This document shows, one piece after another, positions 1 through 5,439 of a stretch of 5,449 nt of DNA. Source of the stretch: Candidatus Dojkabacteria bacterium (GTDB lineage: Bacteria > Patescibacteriota > Dojkabacteria > GCA-002793355); NCBI GenBank assembly GCA_027033525.1, contig JALVLD010000050.1:1-5449 (forward strand), in the 5' to 3' direction. The notes below the pieces were generated by a model. It saw nothing but the letters and a program-made list of their open reading frames with translations, was not told the DNA's origin and ran no database searches. Position 1 is the stretch's first letter. Each line of letters starts with the position of its first letter. The position numbers and the translations under genes are program-made.

Positions 1-77
1 AAATAGAGGCCTGGAGAAAGCTACCTTTACCGATCACTAAGATCATTGGTCCGCATTTAGTGAAATATATCCCATGA
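1..77 (+). CDS. C-terminal fragment of a FemAB-like protein (XrtA-associated), 5' end outside window
   Basis: Reading from base 3, an open frame of 24 codons runs off the left edge and ends at TGA 75-77. The other two forward frames are closed by stops at 4-6 and 38-40. The peptide ends in a tail containing AWRKLPLPITKIIGP. From memory, a 'W-x-x-LPL-x-x-x-x-x-GP' ending is typical of the FemAB-like GNAT-fold proteins of XrtA/PEP-CTERM loci, which sit next to the same type of glycosyltransferase found immediately downstream. The stop overlaps the next start as ATGA (74-77), the usual layout for translational coupling within an operon. That a real gene ends here is well supported; the family name rests on a short tail plus context and is less certain. 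Confidence 0.6.
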   Translation, partial: IEAWRKLPLPITKIIGPHLVKYIP

Positions 78-1324
78 AAATCCTTTATTTAGCTCATAGA
101 ATTCCCTATCCGCCTAATAAGGGTGACAAGATTAGATCTTTTAATGAGATAAAGTACCTAAGCGGTTTTGGTGAGGTCTATCTTGGGGCATTAGTTGACA
201 ATCCTTGTGACATGAAATATGAGCAAGGCCTCAACTGTTGGTGCCGTGAGATATACTTAATTCCATTATCTACTATGAAAAAGAAGCTCCTGTCCCTAAA
301 AGGTCTTTGGAACGGCACCCCCATGTCAGTCCACTATTTTTATGAACAAGACCTACAACAAGCTGTCGATCATCTGATATCTATTCATAATTTTGATGTC
401 ATATTCTGCTTCTCGTCTCCTATGGCTGAGTATCTTTTTCGTTCTTCTTACTGCCGTCTCAAAAAGCGCGATAATTCCAATTCCTCCATCTTCATTATGG
501 ATTTTTGCGATGTAGATTCGCAAAAATGGAAAGAATATTCTAAAATATGTAAGTGGCCTTTGTCTAAAATATTTCTAAAAGAATCAGATCTTTTATGTAA
601 ATATGAACATAAAGTTGCAAAGACCTTTGATTATTCTATTTTTGTTTCAGAAAGAGAAAAAAAACTTTTTAAGCAGTTGAACCCAGACATAGATCCAATT
701 TTGACGGTTGGTAACGGAGTGGATATTGAATACTTTCAGCCTGGTCGCCCCTCAAAAAAAGGTAACAAAAGTATACCATCCCATCCATCGGTGCTATTCA
801 CAGGAGTTATGGATTATTATGCCAACGTAGATGGGGTATGCTGGTTTGTGAAAGAAATTTGGCCTAATATAAAACGCGAAGTGCCTGAAACAGTTTTTTA
901 TATAGTTGGCTCAAATCCTTCACCAGAGATCAAACAACTTCATAATAATATTGATATAATTGTTACCGGTTACGTCGATGACGTTAGATTTTATTATGAC
1001 CTTGCTACATTGTGTATAGTTCCTTTGAGAGTCGCGCGGGGGATTCAAAACAAGGTACTTGAGGCGATGGCAATGGCCAAACCAGTAGTTTGCACACCTA
1101 ATGCCTTCGAAGGTATTGACGCACTTCCCGGTCAGGATCTTATAATAGCTTTTAAATCCCGAGATTTTGCAAAAGCTGTTACTAAACTTCTACAAGATAA
1201 GACTTTGCGCGATGAATTAGGTAGCAGGGCCCGCAAATGCATGGAAACCTGTTACAACTGGAATGTGCAATTGAACCCATTGAAACAGATTCTATCTAAA
1301 AAGGATATACAGTCTTCGGTATAA
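74..1324 (+). CDS. Glycosyltransferase, PEP-CTERM/XrtA (EpsH1) system-associated sugar transferase type
   Basis: This 416-residue protein is a GT-B fold, GT4-like glycosyltransferase that would transfer a nucleotide-activated sugar to a growing lipid-linked glycan on the cytoplasmic face of the inner membrane. The N-terminus carries the signature R-I-P-Y-P-P-N-K-G-D-K-I-R-S-F (residues 9-23), characteristic of the sugar transferase family tied to exosortase A loci. The C-terminal donor-binding half has NGVD (214-217), FTGVMDYYANVDGV (about 242-255), and the loop ARGIQNKVLEAMAMAKPVV (321-339), whose Glu330 lies where GT4 enzymes contact the donor. There is no signal peptide or clear membrane span. 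The length is close to the usual ~400 residues. The start at 74 overlaps the upstream stop (ATGA) and lacks a good Shine-Dalgarno, so initiation is probably coupled. Family assignment is firm; the sugar and acceptor are unknown. Confidence 0.9.
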   Translation: MKILYLAHRIPYPPNKGDKIRSFNEIKYLSGFGEVYLGALVDNPCDMKYEQGLNCWCREIYLIPLSTMKKKLLSLKGLWNGTPMSVHYFYEQDLQQAVDHLISIHNFDVIFCFSSPMAEYLFRSSYCRLKKRDNSNSSIFIMDFCDVDSQKWKEYSKICKWPLSKIFLKESDLLCKYEHKVAKTFDYSIFVSEREKKLFKQLNPDIDPILTVGNGVDIEYFQPGRPSKKGNKSIPSHPSVLFTGVMDYYANVDGVCWFVKEIWPNIKREVPETVFYIVGSNPSPEIKQLHNNIDIIVTGYVDDVRFYYDLATLCIVPLRVARGIQNKVLEAMAMAKPVVCTPNAFEGIDALPGQDLIIAFKSRDFAKAVTKLLQDKTLRDELGSRARKCMETCYNWNVQLNPLKQILSKKDIQSSV

Positions 1325-1391
1325 GGTTCATGGTGGAGAGTTTAGGGTATACAATTGATGAATCGAGCACAAACAAATCGGCGATCAATTT
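1325..1391 (+). other. Intergenic spacer with possible leader ORF and small inverted repeat
   Basis: These 67 bases separate the glycosyltransferase from the amidotransferase. There is no convincing Shine-Dalgarno before the ATG at 1392. A 24-codon frame starts at ATG 1330 and stops at TAA 1402-1404, overlapping the amidotransferase start by 13 bases; its own ribosome site (AAGG, 1323-1326) is too close to be convincing. A 7-bp inverted repeat, AATTGAT (1353-1359) and ATCAATT (1384-1390), brackets 24 bases and ends just before the start codon. No terminator-like hairpin with a T tract is seen, so transcription probably reads through. Confidence 0.35.
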
Positions 1392-3332
1392 ATGTGTGGT
1401 ATAACAGGTATTATACATCTTAACGGCAAACCTGTGGAATTTTCTGTCCTCAAGGCCATGGCTGATACTTTAGCTCACCGCGGCCCTGACGAGGAAGGCT
1501 TCTACTTAAACCACCAGCCGAGCGCTTCCGACTTACCTATTGTCCCTTGCACCATAAAACGTGAACCCTGCACCGTTACATCTGGCCTTGCTCATCGGCG
1601 CCTCTCTATTATTGATCTGTCTTCGGGTCAGCAACCCATGTCAAATGAGGACGAATCTGTCTGGATCGTCTTTAACGGAGAAATCTATAATTTTCCAGAT
1701 CTTAGAGAAAAGCTCATTTCAAAAGGTCATATTTTCAAAACAAACTCCGATACGGAAACCATTGTCCATGCCTACGAGGAGTGGGGAGAAAACTGTGTTG
1801 ATCGTCTTCGGGGCATGTTTGCTTTTGCTATCTGGGACCAGAGAAACCAGCATCTGTTTCTCGCCAGAGATCGTCTTGGAATAAAGCCCCTTTATTACTT
1901 CTGGGATGGCAAGAAACTCTTATTTGGTTCAGAGATCAAGGCGATCTTGGCCTATCCTGGGATACCCAGAGCTATCAACCTGCAGGCTCTTTACGATTAT
2001 TTTTGCTTACTTTATGTTCCAGCTCCAAAATCTATCTTCAAATATATTTTTAAGCTCCCCCCTGGCCATGTACTGACATTAAGGCCTGATCCCAATTTGT
2101 CTATACGACAATACTGGGACCTACGCTTTGAGCCTGATGAAAGGGTGTCCGAGCAACAATGGTGTGATCGCATCCTTGAGAAGCTGCAAGAGGCCGTGAA
2201 GATACGCCTTATTAGTGAGGTCCCCTTGGGTGCCTTTTTAAGCGGGGGGATTGATTCCAGTGCAGTAGTGGGGCTTATGTCCTTATTATTGAATGAGCCG
2301 GTTAAGACAGCGTCTATAGGCTTTAAAGAACAAAAATTTAATGAGCTGCGTTATGCAAGACAGGTAGCCGATCTTTTTGGGACAAATCATCATGAGGAGA
2401 TGGTTCTACCGGATGCCGTTGCTGTTTTGGAAAAACTGGCTTGGTATTTCGATGAGCCATTTGCCGATTCCTCTGCTGTGCCAACTTACTACGTCTCGCA
2501 AGTAGCTCGTCAGAAGGTTACGGTTGCCCTGTCAGGAGACGGTGGTGATGAAAATTTTGCAGGATATAGACGATATTATTTCGATCTCTTGGAGAACCAA
2601 TTAAGGGGTATATTCCCTGCCTTTTTTAGAAAGTATGCGATTAGTGGGCTTGCTAATATTTACCCCAAGGCCGATTGGGCACCTCAAGTATTTCGTGCCA
2701 AGACTCTACTAACTAATCTCTCTCTAGATCCTGTAGACGGGTATTTCAATTCAATGTCTTGGTTTGGGGATCTGAGAAATCGTTTATTGATAGGAGATTT
2801 TTATAAAGAGCTCTCGGGCTATTCTACTCTAGAGGTCTTTAAGAACCATTATGCCAAGGTTTCGAATAATGACCCTTTATCTGCCGTTCAATATTTAGAT
2901 GTCAAGACATATCTGGTTGACGATGTATTAACAAAGGTTGATCGAGCCAGTATGGCCCATGCCTTAGAGGTGCGTGTTCCCATTTTGGATCATGAGTTTA
3001 TGGAGCTTGTGGCCAATATACCTTCAAATCTAAAGATAAAGGGGAAAACAGGTAAATATATTTTTAAGAAGGCGTTGGAGGCATTTTTGCCCAGAGATAT
3101 CCTTTATAGAAAAAAAATGGGGTTCTCTATTCCTCTTTCCCAATGGTTAAGAAATGAACTAAAAGGCTTTTTTGGAGAAAGAGTGTTTAATTCATCCACA
3201 GAATCGACATCCTTTTTTGATATGAAAACTGTTCGCCGGATATGGCAACAACACCAGTCTGGCTCCCGAGATTGGGGGCCGGAGTTATGGGCGATACTTT
3301 TTTTTGACGTTTGGTTGGATAAGAATGTCTGA
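1392..3332 (+). CDS. asnB: Glutamine-dependent asparagine synthase-like amidotransferase (XrtA-locus type)
   Basis: This 646-residue enzyme of the class II glutamine amidotransferase/asparagine synthase family takes ammonia from glutamine and forms an amide on an AMP-activated carboxylate. In surface-glycan loci such proteins are thought to amidate a sugar acid or other precursor rather than make free asparagine. The N-terminal glutaminase domain starts MCGITGI; Cys2 is the nucleophile after Met removal, which fixes the start at 1392 despite the missing Shine-Dalgarno. Further glutaminase motifs are HRGPD (29-33), HRRLSIID (68-75), NGEIYN (95-100) and SDTE (119-122). The synthetase domain shows the pyrophosphate loop SGGIDSS (284-290), DEPFADSS (354-361), SGDGGDE (381-387), and the K-x-D-x-x-S-M-A...LEVRVP-x-LD block (515-533). 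All catalytic residues look intact. The 34 residues between HRGPD and HRRL exceed the 13 of E. coli AsnB by 21 and contain PCTIKREPCTV, encoded by a periodic DNA repeat. Family is certain; the substrate is unknown. Confidence 0.93.
   Translation: MCGITGIIHLNGKPVEFSVLKAMADTLAHRGPDEEGFYLNHQPSASDLPIVPCTIKREPCTVTSGLAHRRLSIIDLSSGQQPMSNEDESVWIVFNGEIYNFPDLREKLISKGHIFKTNSDTETIVHAYEEWGENCVDRLRGMFAFAIWDQRNQHLFLARDRLGIKPLYYFWDGKKLLFGSEIKAILAYPGIPRAINLQALYDYFCLLYVPAPKSIFKYIFKLPPGHVLTLRPDPNLSIRQYWDLRFEPDERVSEQQWCDRILEKLQEAVKIRLISEVPLGAFLSGGIDSSAVVGLMSLLLNEPVKTASIGFKEQKFNELRYARQVADLFGTNHHEEMVLPDAVAVLEKLAWYFDEPFADSSAVPTYYVSQVARQKVTVALSGDGGDENFAGYRRYYFDLLENQLRGIFPAFFRKYAISGLANIYPKADWAPQVFRAKTLLTNLSLDPVDGYFNSMSWFGDLRNRLLIGDFYKELSGYSTLEVFKNHYAKVSNNDPLSAVQYLDVKTYLVDDVLTKVDRASMAHALEVRVPILDHEFMELVANIPSNLKIKGKTGKYIFKKALEAFLPRDILYRKKMGFSIPLSQWLRNELKGFFGERVFNSSTESTSFFDMKTVRRIWQQHQSGSRDWGPELWAILFFDVWLDKNV
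1545..1579 (+). repeat. Degenerate heptamer repeat inside the amidotransferase gene
   Basis: Five consecutive 7-base units can be read: CCTTGCA, CCATAAA, ACGTGAA, CCCTGCA and CCGTTAC, roughly CCNTGNA. Units one and four match at 6 of 7 positions and are 21 bases apart, so the repeat is in register with the codons and yields PCTIKRE followed by PCTV (residues 52-62). The array lies in the part of the glutaminase domain that is 21 residues (63 bases, nine heptamers) longer than E. coli AsnB. This is a visible pattern over a short span; chance cannot be excluded without a genome-wide repeat count. Confidence 0.45.
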
Positions 3333-3336
3333 TTTC

Positions 3337-3343
3337 AAGGAAG
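3337..3343 (+). promoter_or_regulatory. Ribosome binding site deciding the start of the propeller gene
   Basis: AAGGAAG lies 8 bases upstream of ATG 3352. The earlier in-frame candidates, TTG 3304 and ATG 3325, sit inside or across the end of the amidotransferase gene with no comparable purine tract before them. This favours 3352 as the start. Confidence 0.6.
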
Positions 3344-3351
3344 CGTTTATA

Positions 3352-4449
3352 ATGGTTTCAACATGCGAAGTAATAAAAAATAATGGCATAATTCAATATA
3401 TTTCAAAAGACGGAACATTATATGCCACAGAGGATCATTTGGTTTGGGAAAGTAGAGCTGGAGGGCAAACCTGGGAAAATATATGTCAATTAGCGCCCAA
3501 TTCAAATACGTTGATAGGCATACTGAAGGATCATTTTCTTCGTAGTCCATTGGTTAGAAAATTAAGAAAAAATATAGGTATAAATAATCTAGTTCAACTG
3601 ACAACAGGCACCATTATAGCACAGTATGATAAAATATATAGATGGGAGCCAGGGATAGATGGGCTTTATGCTCAACCAGTATACAACCTTGAGGCCAATG
3701 GAATATCAGGCCCATTGAAGAATGGGATGTGTCACGATCCATCTACCGATTTTGTTTATTTCGGTGAATATAACATAAAAAGGCCTAATGCTATTAGAAT
3801 TTTAAAAGGCTATAATGATGGCCGTGAATGGGATATATGTTATGAGTTTCCCCGCGGACAAATTCGTCATGTGCATGGAATATATTGTGATTCTTTCAGG
3901 AAGCGATTATGGATTTGCACCGGCGATAACGATTCGGAAAGTGGTCTTTATTATACGGATGACGATTTTCAAACAGTGAAATTGTTTGCAGGGGGAGATC
4001 AAAGTTGGCGCATGGTAAGCCTTCTGATCACTCCTGATAGGTTAATTTGGGGGACTGATGCAGGACAAGATGCTGAAGCGCATATAAAAAATTATATATA
4101 TGTTTTAGATATGAATAGCGGAAAGCGTGAGAAAGTGTGTTGTATTGATAAACCTGCCTATTACAGCGTGTTTTCAGAAGATGGCTCCATGTTTATCGGC
4201 ACTACATTTGAGCCCAAAATAAAACGAGATGTTACGCCTACTGCCGATATTTGGTTCTCAAAAGATGGATATAATTGGAACATATTGGGATCGTTTCAAT
4301 ATAAATACGCGGGGCGTAAATATGGCACTAAGTATGCCACTATAATCTTGCCAGCCAACTGTAACCTGAAAGAAACTTTAATATTTTCCTTGTTAAATAC
4401 TGAATCTTATGATTTTGTTTTAGTGAAATATGAAATTCCAAATAAGTAA
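3352..4449 (+). CDS. Uncharacterised, probable beta-propeller protein with Asp-box-like motifs
   Basis: I do not recognise a named family for this 365-residue protein. It looks like a beta-propeller of the BNR/sialidase-like kind: short beta-strand-like blocks recur with degenerate Asp-box motifs (S-x-D-x-G-x-T-W) at SRAGGQTWE (34-42), YTDDDFQT (201-208) and SKDGYNWN (303-310). Conserved-looking aromatic and acidic clusters include IRHVHGIYCD (171-180), WICTGDNDSESGLYYTDDD (187-205), GGDQSWRMVSLL (214-225) and WGTDAG (233-238). No signal peptide or membrane span is visible from any candidate start, so it is probably cytoplasmic unless exported unconventionally. Starting at 3352 leaves a 19-base gap after the amidotransferase; ATG 3325 would overlap it by 8. 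The 3' end overlaps the acyltransferase gene by 20 bases, implying coupled expression. The gene is clearly more AT-rich than the start of the amidotransferase gene. A glycan-binding, lyase or hydrolase role is inferred from context only. Confidence 0.75.
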   Translation: MVSTCEVIKNNGIIQYISKDGTLYATEDHLVWESRAGGQTWENICQLAPNSNTLIGILKDHFLRSPLVRKLRKNIGINNLVQLTTGTIIAQYDKIYRWEPGIDGLYAQPVYNLEANGISGPLKNGMCHDPSTDFVYFGEYNIKRPNAIRILKGYNDGREWDICYEFPRGQIRHVHGIYCDSFRKRLWICTGDNDSESGLYYTDDDFQTVKLFAGGDQSWRMVSLLITPDRLIWGTDAGQDAEAHIKNYIYVLDMNSGKREKVCCIDKPAYYSVFSEDGSMFIGTTFEPKIKRDVTPTADIWFSKDGYNWNILGSFQYKYAGRKYGTKYATIILPANCNLKETLIFSLLNTESYDFVLVKYEIPNK

Positions 4450-5080
4450 CATTTTAAGACAGAATAAATATTATGATTTTATGGTTTGGCTTATAGAACA
4501 GTATAGAAAGAGTAGATCATGTTCTTATAAGCCTGAAGAATTTCGTTACTATGGGGAAGGGGTTTCTATTGGAGACGATGTACATATTAATCGACCGGAT
4601 AGAGTAATTCTTAAGGATTATGTTACCATCGCCAACGGCGTGGTGATGAATTCAAAAGGCGGTCTATATATTGGAAAGTACAGTGGTATCGGTCTCAAGT
4701 CCGTTATATGGACCAGTGAGCATCATTACAGAGGGGCTAAGTCTATACCGTTTGATTGTGGAGCAGATTTAAAACCCGTTATTATCAGAGATTTTGTGTG
4801 GATGGGTAGTCATGTAAAAATCACTCCTGGTACGGAAATAGGAGAAGGTGCCATCATAGGATTAGGGGCGGTGGTGATCAAGGATGTGCCACCATTAGCG
4901 ATAGTGCTTGGAAACCCGGCAAGTATTGTAGGATACCGTGATAAAAAACATTTTGAAAGATGTAAGGAGAGAGGTGCTTTTCAGTGTGCAAGAATCGGAG
5001 AATATCAAGAAAAAATGTTTAAGATGTATAAGCGACGTTTTAATTCAGAAATTGAAGAGTTAGGTCTTGCTGATCTGTAA
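4430..5080 (+). CDS. Left-handed beta-helix acyltransferase (WbbJ/maltose acetyltransferase-like)
   Basis: This 216-residue protein belongs to the hexapeptide-repeat transferase family, trimeric cytoplasmic enzymes that move an acetyl or other acyl group from CoA to a sugar hydroxyl or amine. Imperfect [LIV]-G-x-x-x-x repeats start near GEGVSIGDDVHI (42-53), continue through VTIANGVVMNSKGGLYIGKYSGIG (65-88), and resume at FVWMGSHVKITPGTEIGEGAIIGLGAVV (122-149). The likely catalytic histidine is H98 or H99 in SEHHY, in the loop that leaves the helix. The C-terminal cap has the usual V-x-GNPA-x-IVGYR (159-170), followed by about 45 charged residues that are longer than in minimal family members. 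The start overlaps the propeller gene by 20 bases and has no strong Shine-Dalgarno, so translational coupling is likely. Gene position suggests it decorates the glycan built by this operon. Family is confident; acceptor and acyl group are unknown. Confidence 0.9.
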   Translation: MKFQISNILRQNKYYDFMVWLIEQYRKSRSCSYKPEEFRYYGEGVSIGDDVHINRPDRVILKDYVTIANGVVMNSKGGLYIGKYSGIGLKSVIWTSEHHYRGAKSIPFDCGADLKPVIIRDFVWMGSHVKITPGTEIGEGAIIGLGAVVIKDVPPLAIVLGNPASIVGYRDKKHFERCKERGAFQCARIGEYQEKMFKMYKRRFNSEIEELGLADL

Positions 5081-5094
5081 AATCAAATAAAAAT

Positions 5095-5178
5095 ATGAAA
5101 GTATTTTCTCGTAGATGGTTGTTCGACAATATCCTCTGGGTGTTCAGAAAGGCCATTTCAGAAACTGAAGTTTCCTAA
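5095..5178 (+). pseudogene. 27-codon ORF, possibly the 5' stump of an interrupted operon gene
   Basis: An ATG 14 bases after the acyltransferase stop opens a frame of 27 codons ending at TAA 5176-5178. The peptide starts MKVFSRRWLFDNILWVF, a basic then aromatic and hydrophobic stretch that could be the N-terminus of a glycan-synthesis protein. I recognise no family. The spacing fits the next gene of the operon, and base composition and sequence character change shortly after, suggesting that an insertion replaced or displaced the remainder. There is no Shine-Dalgarno, only an A-rich stretch. It could also be a chance ORF. Confidence 0.3.
5143..5174. repeat. Direct repeat plus nested palindromes at a probable insertion boundary
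   Basis: TTCAGAAA occurs at 5143-5150 and again at 5157-5164. The second copy is the left half of TTCAG-AAA-CTGAA (5157-5169), which overlaps a second palindrome GAAACT-GA-AGTTTC (5161-5174). These lie at the end of the short ORF and just before the point where base composition changes. They could be the end of a repeat element or simply low-complexity sequence. Confidence 0.35.
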
Positions 5179-5283
5179 AAAGTGGGGTCAATCCGGATTT
5201 CCCAATGAATATTTAGAACGCTAAAAGTTCTTGAGCCCGAGGCAAAAAGTCGGCGTTCTCTCGCCGTCGGCACCTTCAGGTCG

Positions 5284-5394
5284 AGCAGGGTAAGGGGAAT
5301 CTGTCAAGGCTGCGAAACGAAGTGGAGCACCCGAAGGGGAGTTATGCTCTAATTTGGTGTACGGGACTGATTGACTAAGGCGGCGTACCCTGCT
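5284..5394 (+). ncRNA. Long-range 9-bp stem enclosing a hairpin domain
   Basis: AGCAGGGTA (5284-5292) is perfectly complementary to TACCCTGCT (5386-5394). The enclosed 93 bases include the hairpin GAGCA-CCC-GAA-GGG-bulge-TGCTC (5325-5349). This is what a folded RNA domain would look like. Its 3' arm overlaps the arm that otherwise pairs with the ribosome binding site, so the two structures exclude each other. Confidence 0.4.
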
Positions 5395-5439
5395 GAAATC
5401 GGTTTTGCATAACTGAGACAGCAAAGGAGGTACGCCACC
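5379..5439 (+). promoter_or_regulatory. RBS-sequestering stem-loop before the last gene
   Basis: GGCGGCGTACC (5379-5389) pairs with GGTACGCCACC (5429-5439) at 10 of 11 positions, including a perfect 8-bp core. TGCTG (5391-5395) extends the stem with CAGCA (5419-5423), across an asymmetric internal loop holding most of the Shine-Dalgarno. The last two G of AGGAGG (5425-5430) and the bases up to the start codon are inside the stem, so this fold should reduce ribosome access. Upstream GGTGTAC (5356-5362) can also pair with GTACGCC (5430-5436) with one G-U. Confidence 0.45.
5423..5430 (+). promoter_or_regulatory. Strong Shine-Dalgarno of the last gene
   Basis: AAAGGAGG ends 9 bases before ATG 5440. 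It is by far the strongest ribosome site in the window, in contrast to the weak sites of the glycan genes. This supports 5440 as a genuine start and a separate origin for this gene. Confidence 0.7.

Larger units (their letters stand above)
5179..5439 (+). mobile_element. Non-coding, structured 5' region of a probable mobile element (type unresolved)
   Basis: About 260 bases contain no credible gene; the 67-codon frame on the opposite strand has no ribosome site or recognisable motif. From 5221 onward G+C is 122 of 229, against 13 to 15 per 60 in sampled parts of the two genes to the left. The segment begins with GTGGGGTCAATCCGGATTTC (5185-5204) and then carries hairpins at 5215-5231 (AGAAC/GTTCT), 5251-5266 (CGGCG/CGCCG) and 5325-5349 (GAGCA/TGCTC enclosing CCC-GAA-GGG). 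Longer-range complementary pairs follow up to the start codon at 5440. A long structured leader before a transposase-like start fits an IS110-type bridge RNA region, a self-regulated transposase leader, or part of a group II intron. No GUGYG intron start and no terminal inverted repeats are visible, and the other end lies outside the window. Confidence 0.45.

Noticed and set aside
1561..1884. 107-codon frame on the + strand inside the amidotransferase gene
   Set aside because: It lies wholly within a gene with intact family motifs in another frame, starts at a GTG with no ribosome site, and shows no recognisable domain.
3298..3305. Run of eight T near the end of the amidotransferase gene as a possible frameshift site
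   Set aside because: The frame through it reads ELWAILFFDVWL, a normal C-terminal ending for this family, so no shift is needed.
3304..3351. Longer start for the propeller gene (TTG 3304 or ATG 3325)
   Set aside because: Both fall in the 3' end of the amidotransferase gene without a good ribosome site, whereas ATG 3352 has AAGGAAG at 8 bases. ATG 3325 remains possible through coupling.
3347..3550. 67-codon frame on the - strand
   Set aside because: It is antisense to the start of the propeller gene, with no ribosome site or motif; treated as a shadow.
5081..5220. Terminator after the acyltransferase gene
   Set aside because: No GC-rich hairpin followed by a T tract is present; the palindromes at 5157-5174 are AT-rich and not followed by T.
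5221..5424. 67-codon frame on the - strand in the right-hand non-coding block
   Set aside because: It has no ribosome site and no motif, and the block is better explained by its many complementary segments as structured RNA or DNA.
5143..5439. CRISPR array
   Set aside because: The only direct repeats are two 8-base copies 14 bases apart; there are no regularly spaced long repeats with distinct spacers.
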